Shown here one piece after another: positions 53,550 through 62,199 of a stretch of DNA of 64,000 nucleotides. The position numbers and the translations under genes were made by a program. How positions within the stretch are numbered: the first letter of the stretch is position 1; the number at the start of each line of letters is the position of its first letter. Under the pieces are notes generated by a model, which worked only from the letters and a program-made list of their open reading frames with translations, searched no databases and was not told where the DNA came from. The DNA lies in the NCBI GenBank assembly GCA_004296775.1, contig RHGE01000016.1, forward strand, positions 1 through 64,000, given 5' to 3'. Origin of the DNA: Marinilabiliaceae bacterium JC017. GTDB lineage: Bacteria; Bacteroidota; Bacteroidia; Bacteroidales; Marinilabiliaceae.

Positions 53550-53981
53550 ATGAAACTGCTATTAATGAAACTAAACCAGGCAAGTAACCGGCTAAACGAT
53601 CTGTCGCTCTTATTGATCCGATTAGTTCTGGCCTATGGTTTCTTAAACCCGGCCCTTATGAAATGGAAAGATATTCCTGCTATTACCGATTGGTTTGCTT
53701 CCATGAACTATCCACTACCGGCACTGAGTACTTACCTGGCAGCCACAACGGAAATACTGGCTGTTATTCTGCTGCCCCTCGGTTTCTTAACAAGAATTAT
53801 AGCCTTGCCACTGATGTTTACCATGATTGTAGCCATCACTACCGTCCACTTGGGCAATGGGTTTGAAGCCAGTGCAAATGGTTTTGAAATTCCACTATAT
53901 TACTTACTCATGCTCTTTCTATTGTTTTCAAGGGGAGCGGGTAAATACAGTGTTGATGCGTTATTGTATGAAAAGCAGTGA
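53550..53981 (+). CDS. DoxX-family membrane protein
   Basis: A 143-aa protein with four hydrophobic segments (LSLLLIRLVLAYGFLNPALMKW; LSTYLAATTEILAVILLPLGFL; IIALPLMFTMIVAITTVHLG; IPLYYLLMLFLLFSRGAG), typical of DoxX. DoxX-like proteins are frequent members of HvfABC/bufferin operons, where a redox or export role is suspected but not established. It lies 58 bases after the DUF2063 gene on the same strand. Confidence 0.9.
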   Translation: MKLLLMKLNQASNRLNDLSLLLIRLVLAYGFLNPALMKWKDIPAITDWFASMNYPLPALSTYLAATTEILAVILLPLGFLTRIIALPLMFTMIVAITTVHLGNGFEASANGFEIPLYYLLMLFLLFSRGAGKYSVDALLYEKQ

Positions 53982-54100
53982 ACAAGGAAGCAGTGAACAG
54001 TGAACAATTAATAGTGAAGAATTAATAGTGAAGAATTAACAGTGGGCAGGTATCAATACATAACATGTTGTGCTCTGTCCATTTTTATAGTGGCTTATAA
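53982..54100. repeat. Simple repeat 3' of the DoxX gene
   Basis: Short direct units of the type 'cagtgaacaattaatagtga' occupy about 53985-54040. Related runs occur near 24548, 23865 and 58198. No gene. Confidence 0.55.
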
Positions 54101-54101
54101 A

Positions 54102-54136
54102 CAAAAAAAGGCGTGATCTGCTGATCACGCCTTTTC
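54102..54136 (-). terminator. Terminator of the tRNA-Gly/tRNA-Thr transcript
   Basis: Stem ggcgtgatc / gatcacgcc (54110-54118 with 54123-54131) with a 4-base loop and a run of A on the plus strand (T on the minus strand) just beyond. It lies immediately after the tRNA-Thr gene on the minus strand; the T-run on the plus side could also stop transcription from the peptide operon. Confidence 0.88.
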
Positions 54137-54140
54137 TTTG

Positions 54141-54212
<72 letters not shown>

Positions 54213-54219
54213 TTTTGTG

Positions 54220-54292
<73 letters not shown>

Positions 54293-54358
54293 ATTAAAAC
54301 TTTTTTCTCAACTCACCACCTTTCGGTGAATCGTGCTGTGTTTTCCTTAACAGCGATG

Positions 54359-54388
54359 CAAAAGTAGGAAAAAATTGTTTTCGTCAAA
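54359..54388 (-). promoter_or_regulatory. Bacteroidota-type promoter of the tRNA operon
   Basis: On the minus strand TTTG (54388-54385), 18 bases, then TACTTTTG (54366-54359) match the Bacteroidota primary-sigma consensus TTTG-N17-21-TAnnTTTG. It lies 67 bp before tRNA-Gly, leaving a leader of about 60 bases. Confidence 0.85.
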
Positions 54389-54740
54389 CTCTTTTTCGAA
54401 AAAATATCTGGCAAAAAATCACCACACCACTGATCACATAAGGATATCAGAGTAATTATCAACGATTTTGCAAATTCATTTTTTTGAAAAAAAATTCCCG
54501 TTTCATGGAATCCAACTTGTAACAATGAGACGGCTTACACCGATTTCACCAATAAACACCCACAGGGAACATCTGTTCACCCTATCGGAACATTCATTAG
54601 CTGCTATCCAAAGGAAGGAGTGATAATTTTGCTGCCATAAATATTTCCATGTTGAAACAAGTCATGAGCAAGTAATCACGCACAAGTATGATTCGTTCAT
54701 GATGCGTTTCATGTGACAATTGAAAAACAAAATAAAACAC
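54389..54740. other. Intergenic stretch with no recognised element
   Basis: About 350 AT-rich bases between the tRNA promoter and the hexosaminidase gene. Apart from a T/A-rich run near 54478-54492 I see no repeat, RNA or gene. The promoter of the GH20 operon must lie here, but no TAnnTTTG box is clear. Confidence 0.4.
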
Positions 54741-57029
54741 ATGAAAAACCTGCACACCTTCCTGTTTGCATTGCTTCTTCTTGTATTTGTTGGCTGTAAC
54801 CAAAAGCCACAACCGGAGATGCCTGCATTAATTCCCCTACCACAATCCTCTATCTTAAACGGAGAAAATCTTGACTGGGCAAAGATCTCAACCATCATTG
54901 CCTCTGAAAATGCCAACCAGGCAGTAACTCCTTTCATCAATGAACTCGCCCAACGAAACCTGCCGGTTCCTGAGGTGTTGAAGAGCTCCAAAAGCAACAA
55001 GGGAATACTCCTTCTTGAACATGACACCACCCTAAAACCTGAAGCCTATAAAATGGTGATAGCAAAAAACGGCATCACCCTGAAAGCATCGGGTCCGGAG
55101 GGATGGTTTTATGGTTTGCAAACCTTACTGCAATTATTCCCGGTTGACGGAACAAACACAGCTATTAAAATCCCCTGCATGACGGTTTCCGACTACCCGC
55201 GTTTTTCTTACCGAGGCATGCACCTGGATGTGTCGCGTCATTTCTTCACTGTTGACGAAGTGAAACATTTCATCGATAGGATGGCCGGTTACAAACTAAA
55301 TAAACTGCACCTTCACCTCACCGACGACCAGGGATGGCGACTGGAAATTGAGAAATATCCGTTACTGACAGAAAAAGGCGCCTGGCGTACCTATAACAGT
55401 CAGGATTCGCTTTGCATGAAACGCGCCAAAGAAGATGCCACCTTTACCATCCCGGAGAAAAACCATAAGGTGATTAACGGACAAAAATTATACGGGGGCT
55501 TCTACTCCAAAGCTGAGATGCGTGACATCATTAAGTACGCGGCGGACCATTTCATCACCATCGTACCGGAAATTGACATACCGGGCCATTTCATGGCAGC
55601 CATTGAAAACTACCCCTGGCTCTCGTGCACAGGAGAAGCCGGTTGGGGCGATCATTTCTCACATCCTGCCTGCCTGGGTAAACCATCCACCTATAAATTC
55701 ATTGAGGACATCCTTACTGAAGTCACCGAACTATTCCCTTGCGAATATCTGCACATAGGTGGAGATGAAGTAAACATTGCTTCCTGGAAAGAGTGCCGTA
55801 AATGCCAGTCGGTGATAAAAAAGAAAGGGCTGAAGAATGAACACGAACTACAATCGGATTTCAACCATCACATAGAAAAATTTCTGGCCTCAAAAGGGAA
55901 AAAACTGTTGGGATGGGACGAAATAGTAGAAGGTGGTTTATCGGAAAGTGCCACGGTGATGTGGTGGCGTAACTGGGCTCCCAATACCCTTTCCGACGCA
56001 GCAAAAGCCGGCAATGATGTAATCATCACCCCCGACTTTGAGTACTATTTTGATTTTGATCACAAAAGCACACCGCTTTCAAAAGTATACAACTTTGAAC
56101 CGGTACCGGAAGATTTCACCGCCGACATGGCAAAAAGCATTATTGGTGTACAGGCCAATATCTGGACGGAGCGTATCCCCAACCAGGACCGACTTTACTT
56201 TCAATCCATGCCACGCATGCTGGCGCTGGCAGAAGCTGCCTGGCTTGATGCATCGAAAAAGGACTACGACCAGTTTTTTGAACGGGTGAAAAAGCATTTC
56301 GACACATTTGATGCCACCGGTATATTCTACCACCTGCCACCAATCACAGGTTTCCAGGACGAGACGGTTTTCACCGACAAGGCACAATTGGAAATTACCA
56401 TCCCCATGGACGACATGACGGTTTATTACACCACGGATGGTTCCGCACCGACACCCTCATCTTCGAAATATACAGGACCGGTAGAAATCACCTCAGAGAG
56501 CCTGGTTTGCATGCGTGCCTACCGCAACCAAGTGTATAGCGAGATTTTCGAAGCACATTTTGACAAACAAACCGCTCAAGCCGGGGTTGAACTTACTTCT
56601 CCGCAGGAAGGCCTTACCCGCAAGGTTTACAACGGTCGGTTTGGTAAGCTTTCGGATATACCAACGAATAAAGCGGCCGATAAAGTCTCCTCCGTTGATA
56701 ATATCGGACTGGGAGAATACGATGGAAAAGAGTTTTTCGCATTGGTCTTTGAAGGTTATTTCTTTGCCCCAAAGGATGGGATTTACACCTTCTATACCAG
56801 CTCCGATGACGGAGATCAACTATACATTCACAACAAACTCATTGTAGATAACGGCGGCAGCCATGCCACCCGCGAAAAGAATGGCATGATTGTCCTGAAA
56901 GCCGGGTATCATCCCATTCGTCACGAATACCGTCAGTTAGGTGGTGGTCTTTCGCTCAGCACTTCGGTAAAAATACCTGGTGAAGAAAAGAGAGCAACCG
57001 TACCTGCTGACTGGAAAATACAACAATAG
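54741..57029 (+). CDS. Beta-N-acetylhexosaminidase, GH20, with PA14 domain
   Basis: Exported lipoprotein of about 762 aa that removes terminal GlcNAc or GalNAc. The ATG at 54741 gives a clean lipoprotein signal (MKNLHTFLFALLLLVFVGC). Domains: GH20b (about 30-150), GH20 catalytic barrel (about 155-510) with RGMHLDVSRHFF, LHLHLTDDQGWRLEI and the catalytic pair D342-E343 in HIGGDEVN; a chitobiase C-terminal domain (VYYTTDGSAPTPSS); and a PA14 domain (about 635-750, FEGYFFAPKDGIYTFYTSSDDGDQLYI). It heads an operon with a CBM9-like protein and a fucosidase, suggesting breakdown of fucosylated N-glycan or mucin-type glycans. Confidence 0.94.
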   Translation: MKNLHTFLFALLLLVFVGCNQKPQPEMPALIPLPQSSILNGENLDWAKISTIIASENANQAVTPFINELAQRNLPVPEVLKSSKSNKGILLLEHDTTLKPEAYKMVIAKNGITLKASGPEGWFYGLQTLLQLFPVDGTNTAIKIPCMTVSDYPRFSYRGMHLDVSRHFFTVDEVKHFIDRMAGYKLNKLHLHLTDDQGWRLEIEKYPLLTEKGAWRTYNSQDSLCMKRAKEDATFTIPEKNHKVINGQKLYGGFYSKAEMRDIIKYAADHFITIVPEIDIPGHFMAAIENYPWLSCTGEAGWGDHFSHPACLGKPSTYKFIEDILTEVTELFPCEYLHIGGDEVNIASWKECRKCQSVIKKKGLKNEHELQSDFNHHIEKFLASKGKKLLGWDEIVEGGLSESATVMWWRNWAPNTLSDAAKAGNDVIITPDFEYYFDFDHKSTPLSKVYNFEPVPEDFTADMAKSIIGVQANIWTERIPNQDRLYFQSMPRMLALAEAAWLDASKKDYDQFFERVKKHFDTFDATGIFYHLPPITGFQDETVFTDKAQLEITIPMDDMTVYYTTDGSAPTPSSSKYTGPVEITSESLVCMRAYRNQVYSEIFEAHFDKQTAQAGVELTSPQEGLTRKVYNGRFGKLSDIPTNKAADKVSSVDNIGLGEYDGKEFFALVFEGYFFAPKDGIYTFYTSSDDGDQLYIHNKLIVDNGGSHATREKNGMIVLKAGYHPIRHEYRQLGGGLSLSTSVKIPGEEKRATVPADWKIQQ

Positions 57030-57044
57030 TATTACACAAAAATT

Positions 57045-58160
57045 ATGAAGTACATCTGGATTTTATTCATCTTTCTGATTGCTTGCAACGCCCCGGTGAA
57101 GCAAGCACAAACCTCAACGGAGAAAAAGGCCGGGCAGATCGCCTTACGCCCTTTCAATCCCAAATCATATATCTGTTACAAAACCACCACGCCATTAACA
57201 ATCAATGGTAAAATGGATGAAACAGCGTGGCAAAATGCCCCCTGGACCGATCTGTTTGTGGACATTGAAGGCGACAAAAAGCCGGTACCGCCATTGAAAA
57301 CAAGGGCTAAAATGCTTTGGGACGACCACTATTTTTATGTGGCAGCCGAATTGGAAGATCCACATATCTGGGCCACCCTTACCCAGCGGGATACGGTCAT
57401 TTATTACGACAACGACTTTGAAGTGTTCATTGACCCGGATGGCGACACCCATGGCTATTATGAGTTTGAGATGAATGCCTTTAACACCGTTTGGGACCTG
57501 ATGCTGATTAAACCCTATCGTGACGGCGGTCCCGCCATCAATAACTGGGACATCAACGGACTTAAAACAGCCGTTTCCATTGATGGCACCATTAATAATC
57601 CGTCAGACATTGATAAGAAATGGACCGTGGAAATCGCTTTTCCATTAACGGTTCTCAGCGAATTCAATACCGGTAAGCAGCCGGCCGAAGGGGTGCAGTG
57701 GCGCGTTAACTTCAGCCGGGTGCAATGGCACACGGAAGTGGTTGACGGACGCTACAAAAAGAAGATCAACCCGGAAACCGGCCGGTCTTATCCCGAGGAA
57801 AACTGGGTGTGGTCGCCACAGGGTGTGATCAATATGCACTGTCCCGAAACATGGGCTTTTGTGCAGTTCACCGAAGAAATGCCTGGTAAAAAAGAGGTTG
57901 AGTTCCAATATAATCCTGAAGAGGATGTAAAATGGGAATTGCGCACCATCTACTATGCCCAAAGAGCTTACCGGGAGAAACATGGTACCTATTGCAAAAA
58001 CCTGAATGAGTTGGCCAAAACAGGTCTTGACATTAATGCCTTCAAGTTTAATCCAAAACTGGAAACCACCTCATCCCTGTATGAAGCAGTGGCATCAAAA
58101 AAAGGTAGCTCGCTGGTTTGGCACATCGATCAGGCAGGACGCACCTGGGTGAGCAAATGA
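57045..58160 (+). CDS. CBM9-like carbohydrate-binding lipoprotein
   Basis: A 371-aa lipoprotein (signal MKYIWILFIFLIAC). The region from about 40 to 280 matches the carbohydrate-binding family 9-like fold: LTINGKMDETAWQNAPWTDLFVDIEG, RAKMLWDDHYFYVAAELEDPHIWATLTQRD, DNDFEVFIDPDGDTHGYYEFEMNAFNTVWDLML, and WRVNFSRVQW. The C-terminal 90 residues are unassigned. It lies 15 bases after the hexosaminidase gene and probably binds the glycan substrate at the surface; enzymatic activity is not evident. Confidence 0.88.
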   Translation: MKYIWILFIFLIACNAPVKQAQTSTEKKAGQIALRPFNPKSYICYKTTTPLTINGKMDETAWQNAPWTDLFVDIEGDKKPVPPLKTRAKMLWDDHYFYVAAELEDPHIWATLTQRDTVIYYDNDFEVFIDPDGDTHGYYEFEMNAFNTVWDLMLIKPYRDGGPAINNWDINGLKTAVSIDGTINNPSDIDKKWTVEIAFPLTVLSEFNTGKQPAEGVQWRVNFSRVQWHTEVVDGRYKKKINPETGRSYPEENWVWSPQGVINMHCPETWAFVQFTEEMPGKKEVEFQYNPEEDVKWELRTIYYAQRAYREKHGTYCKNLNELAKTGLDINAFKFNPKLETTSSLYEAVASKKGSSLVWHIDQAGRTWVSK

Positions 58161-58315
58161 CAAGGAATCCCGTTACACGGGACTGTCCTAACGTCCAGCA
58201 GTGAGCAGTGAACCCAGAACCGTAAACCGCAAACCGAAGACCGCAAACCGTGAACCGTGAACCGTAAACCGTAAACCAAAAACAAACAGATTGACAAATC
58301 AAAAGTTTAAAATAT
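58161..58315. repeat. 7-bp 'aaccgta' tandem repeat before the fucosidase gene
   Basis: Positions 58218-58277 hold about eight and a half units of aaccgta with variants aaccgca, aaccgaa, gaccgca and aaccgtg, in exact 7-base register. It lies 38 bp before the fucosidase start, within the operon. A short 'agcagtgaac' run precedes it. Confidence 0.85.
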
Positions 58316-60016
58316 ATGAGAGTTAATACATTCTTTATAGCCATGCTGCTTTTGATCTCAATGGGATTGAAAGCACAAACCAAAGAGACGAAGGAAGACA
58401 AAGCCAAACGCATGGAGTGGTTCAAGGATGCCAAGTTGGGTATCTTCATCCATTACGGTATATATTCCGTCAACGGCATTGATGAGTCATGGTCATTTTT
58501 TAATGGTTACATTAATTACGATGACTACATGAAACAAATGAATGGCTTTACGGCCGCCAAATACCAGCCCGACGAGTGGGCAAAGCTGTTCAAAGAGAGC
58601 GGCGCCAAATATGCGGTACTGACCTCAAAGCACCACGATGGGGTAGCCCTTTGGGATACCAAAACCGATCATTATAACGTGGTGGACAACACACCGGCGA
58701 AGAGAGACCTGGTGGCTCCTTTTGTATCTGCTTTGAGAGATAACGACATGAAGGTAGGCCTCTACTATTCACTCATCGACTGGAGCTACCCGGATTACCC
58801 GGGATTCTTGCGAAATAAAAACCGGTATGAAAAAGATGCCGCTCGCTGGAACCGGTTCACCGATTTCTATTTCACCCAGATGCGCGAGCTTTCGGAGCGT
58901 TTCAATCCCGACCTGTACTGGTTCGATGGTGACTGGGAACACAGTGCCGACGAATGGAAATCGGCCGATCTGCGTAACATGTTGGTGAAATACAACCCCA
59001 ACGTGATATTGAACAGCCGCCTGCAAGGGTATGGCGACTATGCCACCCCCGAACAAGGGTTACCGGTAACTAAACCAGCCAATCCCTATTGGGAACTGTG
59101 CATGACCATGAACGACTCATGGGGTTATCAGCACAACGACCACAACTACAAATCACCGTTCCAGATGATTCGCATTTTTGTGGATTGCATCAGCATGGGG
59201 GGTAATTTACTGCTTGACATCGGGCCGCATGCCGATGGTTCCATTCCGGCACCACAATTGGCAGTATTAAAAGAGTTCGGTCGCTGGACTGCCAAGCACA
59301 AAGAGGCTATTTACGGTACCCGTGCCGGCATTTCCCAGGATCATTTCTATGGTCCGTCAGCCTTGTCGAAAGATAAAAAGACACTTTACCTCTACGTGGA
59401 TCACAACCAAGAATCAACACTTAAAATAACCGGTCTTGAAAGTGCCATCCGCTCGGTGAAAGTGGTGGGTTATAACAAAAAAGTGAAACATTCAACTGAG
59501 GACGACATCACTAGCATTGCGCTTCCTCACGACATGCTTGACCCAACTGTTACAGTGGTTGCTGTTAACCTGAAAGATCCCATTAAGCTTAAGGAGAATG
59601 CTACTAAATTGTTTGATGCCAAAGTGAAGCCACTGATGAAGTCAGAAAGCTGGAGCAAAAAACACGAGGTGGCCTTGAACGACCTGACGGAAGGCATTCC
59701 GGCCGGACATTACAACGGTCCCACCGCACTATCAAAAGATAAAAACACCTTGTACCTGTTCGTTGATGGTAAGCCTAACGGGCCACTCACCATCAAAGGA
59801 TTAAAAAATAACATCAACCGCATCTGGGTGGTAGGTAACGGCACCAAGCTGTCGCACCAGATCAGTGGCAAACTCTACTGGAGCGCCGTTCCAGGCATTG
59901 CTTACATTGATGTACCCGAATCAGTGCTGGATAAACAAATGACCGTGATCGCCGTATTGCTCGATGGCCCGGTTGATTTATACCGCGAAGAAGGGCAAGT
60001 GATTGAGAGTAATTAG
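58316..60016 (+). CDS. Alpha-L-fucosidase, GH29, with duplicated C-terminal module
   Basis: Exported enzyme of 566 aa (signal MRVNTFFIAMLLLISMGLKA). The GH29 barrel covers about 30-340: WFKDAKLGIFIHYGIYSV, YAVLTSKHHDGVALWDTK, VGLYYSLIDWSYPDYPG, PDLYWFDGDWEH with the nucleophile D204, and GGNLLLDIGPHADGSIP. The C-terminus holds two similar beta-rich modules (about 345-425 and 460-560), each opening with a (H/N)-Y-x-GP(S/T)ALSKDK-TLYL(Y/F)VD block. It removes fucose from glycans and is the last gene of the GH20-CBM9-GH29 operon. Confidence 0.94.
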   Translation: MRVNTFFIAMLLLISMGLKAQTKETKEDKAKRMEWFKDAKLGIFIHYGIYSVNGIDESWSFFNGYINYDDYMKQMNGFTAAKYQPDEWAKLFKESGAKYAVLTSKHHDGVALWDTKTDHYNVVDNTPAKRDLVAPFVSALRDNDMKVGLYYSLIDWSYPDYPGFLRNKNRYEKDAARWNRFTDFYFTQMRELSERFNPDLYWFDGDWEHSADEWKSADLRNMLVKYNPNVILNSRLQGYGDYATPEQGLPVTKPANPYWELCMTMNDSWGYQHNDHNYKSPFQMIRIFVDCISMGGNLLLDIGPHADGSIPAPQLAVLKEFGRWTAKHKEAIYGTRAGISQDHFYGPSALSKDKKTLYLYVDHNQESTLKITGLESAIRSVKVVGYNKKVKHSTEDDITSIALPHDMLDPTVTVVAVNLKDPIKLKENATKLFDAKVKPLMKSESWSKKHEVALNDLTEGIPAGHYNGPTALSKDKNTLYLFVDGKPNGPLTIKGLKNNINRIWVVGNGTKLSHQISGKLYWSAVPGIAYIDVPESVLDKQMTVIAVLLDGPVDLYREEGQVIESN

Positions 60017-60098
60017 AGGAAGGAGAGAGGGAAAAGGAAAAAGGAAAAAGTTTAAAGTAGAAAGGAAGAAGGGAAAAAGGTAAAAGTAAAAAGGGGGT
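60017..60098 (+). repeat. Polypurine tract 3' of the fucosidase gene
   Basis: About 80 bases almost wholly A and G (aggaaggagagagggaaaag and onward, interrupted by a few T). It begins at the fucosidase stop codon. Similar gene-sense purine tracts follow the cupin and HU-type genes. Confidence 0.7.
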
Positions 60099-60232
60099 GC
60101 TTATTAGAGGATTTATTCCTTTGCAATAGGATGACTGGCTTTTTCTCCAACACTCCCAAATGTGAGAGCATACAATCACCCTGAATAAGGATTTAATTAT
60201 CCATTGATTTTTTCTATTAATTGTGTTTGGTA

Positions 60233-60268
60233 AAAAGAGGTGCCTTGGCTGAGGGGCCTCTTTTTTTT
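60233..60268 (+). terminator. Terminator of the glycosidase operon
   Basis: Stem aaaagagg / cctctttt (60233-60240 with 60257-60264), with partly paired inner bases, followed by further T residues. It lies 217 bases after the fucosidase stop and is the first strong terminator on this strand. Confidence 0.75.
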
Positions 60269-60383
60269 GAATGATATTACACACTTCGTGATGAAAAAAC
60301 GCCCAATACAACCACACTACTCTTTACATGAGCAGGAGTATTACAAAGTAGTTCCTCCGTAGATAATTCTCAGGTTAACATCC

Positions 60384-60683
60384 TGCCAATGACAACATGA
60401 AGCCCTTTGCCTGGATATAAGGCCCGCCATTGACGGCACTTCATCCATCAGACCGGCAAGTATCCCGCCATTGGCGACAGTATGATCCATACCCCGAACA
60501 ATTTCTCGTCAGTGACGACAACACAAACAACCGACTGGCGAACCTCCTGCCGGTGACGACATATTAACCGATGCCTTGAACATTCTCTCGTCATTGACGA
60601 CAATATAAACAACAAGCTGGCAAAGCGCTCGTCAGTGACAACATCATAAACTATAACACGGAACAGTGTTTCCCAATTTGCAA
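60384..60683. repeat. Degenerate array with exact 41-bp period
   Basis: A 13-base core of the form cgtcantgacgac, itself near-palindromic, begins at 60384, 60425, 60466, 60507, 60548, 60589 and 60630, exactly 41 bp apart each time, with a worn eighth copy near 60671. The 28 bases between cores vary but keep weak similarity (ccgaacanttct before several cores). No gene or cas-like context is present. Confidence 0.85.
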
Positions 60684-60844
60684 CTTACCAAGCTTTGCTT
60701 CAGACACCTCTTTACCCATTGTTGTGATGATGACTTTTCTCCCGGAAAATCGATATAAACATTGCGTCTCCATCTTCTACCTCCCCCATACCATCCTACA
60801 AACCTGGCGAAGACCATCCTTTACAGTGGCATCGCTATTATACC

Positions 60845-60880
60845 AAAAAAAAGGTGCCTCAGCTTTCTGAGACACCCTTT
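60845..60880 (-). terminator. Terminator of the DUF4302/metallopeptidase/susD operon
   Basis: Stem ggtgcctcag / ctgagacacc (one mismatch) with a 4-base loop; on the minus strand it is followed by eight T residues. It lies 39 bases after the stop of the DUF4302 gene. Confidence 0.9.
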
Positions 60881-60918
60881 TAACCTATCTATTAATCTAT
60901 GAAAATTCAGTTTGTAAT

Positions 60919-62193
60919 TTAATTAGCACAGAAGAAATAAAGGGTTGGATCGGATTTACTTACCAACCAACACGACTCATTGTACTCAATGGTTGATTGG
61001 GGCACAACTGTAAAACCAGCCGGATCGAAATAGAAATCATAAACCGCTTTACACGCCGGTGAAGCCATAAATTCCTCATTGAGATCGGCACCGTATGATG
61101 GTTCTCCTTTGTAAGAAAACACCACATGGTCTTCTGCTGCTTTGACACTCTTGGTATCAAATTTGGCACTTTTATAATCTACGTAATTAAACGACACATG
61201 CTCAAAGCCATATTTTCCCCATGCTTCAATATGAAAATAATTAAAGGTGCCGATGTCATTTAACCCTTCCAGCTTCGTAACAAGAACATCGCTATACTTC
61301 TTGATGTCGTACGCTTTCTTACCAAAATACATATCATATGCCCCATTGAACACGGCAGGCGGTGTGGCCTCATAAATCAGTGATCCCGACACCCCTTCAT
61401 CTGAGACCTTAAACACTTTTTTATCAGTATCGTATTTAAACGTCCTCACTTCTTTCCCATTTACGATGATGGGCTTGTTTATCACAAATCCATCAGCCGT
61501 ATAATGTACACCTACATTAAAAATCTGAGTTTCGCCCTTGGCATCGGTATAATACCAGTTAATACGACGCTTATCGTCATCATAGGTCATCATGTATTTG
61601 GTATCACTACCTTCAAATACCAGGTTTCTAAAAAATGGGTGAACCCCTTCTTGACTGATCACTTTGGCTTCCATGTTCTTCAACAGGTCTATTTCACTCC
61701 AATCAGCTTCGGTTGCTTTGTAAAAAACAACTGCAGCACCTTGTGCCTTGCCGGTGAAATAAATGGAGTCCCCCTTTTCAGAAACCCTCTCGAAGAACAG
61801 CTCAATGTCACCTCCCATGCCTACACCAGGCTCACCGATTTCCGGATCGGTCATTTTCGAGAATACATTGTAGGTCTCTATAACCAATTCAGGTCGCTCA
61901 ATGGATTTCAGGGCATACATGGCTTTATCCTTACCTGTTCGGATGTCCCAAACGGTTTCCACCGTCCCATCATTGTTATACTTCATAACGAAGGAGTACC
62001 CCCCCAACAACTCAGGGTTGGGATAATAATCCGTCTTCCATCCATGTTCAGCAGATACCAATATATCTGAATACTCCTTTAGTTGTTCATTTAAACGGGC
62101 ATCCGATGACTGATCAAAAATATGATCATCATCTTCCTGACAGGCACTAAAAAACAGTGCCGCTCCCAATATTATATAGATCAGATTTCTCAT
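60919..62193 (-). CDS. DUF4302 surface lipoprotein
   Basis: A 424-aa lipoprotein (signal MRNLIYIILGAALFFSAC). The N-terminal block RLNEQLKEYSDILVSAEHGWKTDYYPNPELLGGYSFVMKYNNDGTVET is characteristic of DUF4302; the rest is beta-rich. DUF4302 proteins are usually encoded beside SusC/SusD and Peptidase_Mx1-like lipoproteins, as here, and are presumed to bind a nutrient on the cell surface. It is the last gene of the operon, with 6 bases between it and the metallopeptidase gene and a strong terminator after it. Confidence 0.88.
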   Translation of the reverse strand: MRNLIYIILGAALFFSACQEDDDHIFDQSSDARLNEQLKEYSDILVSAEHGWKTDYYPNPELLGGYSFVMKYNNDGTVETVWDIRTGKDKAMYALKSIERPELVIETYNVFSKMTDPEIGEPGVGMGGDIELFFERVSEKGDSIYFTGKAQGAAVVFYKATEADWSEIDLLKNMEAKVISQEGVHPFFRNLVFEGSDTKYMMTYDDDKRRINWYYTDAKGETQIFNVGVHYTADGFVINKPIIVNGKEVRTFKYDTDKKVFKVSDEGVSGSLIYEATPPAVFNGAYDMYFGKKAYDIKKYSDVLVTKLEGLNDIGTFNYFHIEAWGKYGFEHVSFNYVDYKSAKFDTKSVKAAEDHVVFSYKGEPSYGADLNEEFMASPACKAVYDFYFDPAGFTVVPQSTIEYNESCWLVSKSDPTLYFFCAN

Positions 62194-62199
62194 AGTTAC

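Noticed and set aside
60384-60683. 41-bp periodic array as a CRISPR locus
   Set aside because: The conserved core is only about 13 bases and degenerate, and the intervening bases show some mutual similarity; no cas genes.
61504-62070. 188-codon plus-strand frame opposite the DUF4302 gene
   Set aside because: The minus strand encodes a clear lipoprotein with a family match and operon context; the plus frame has none.
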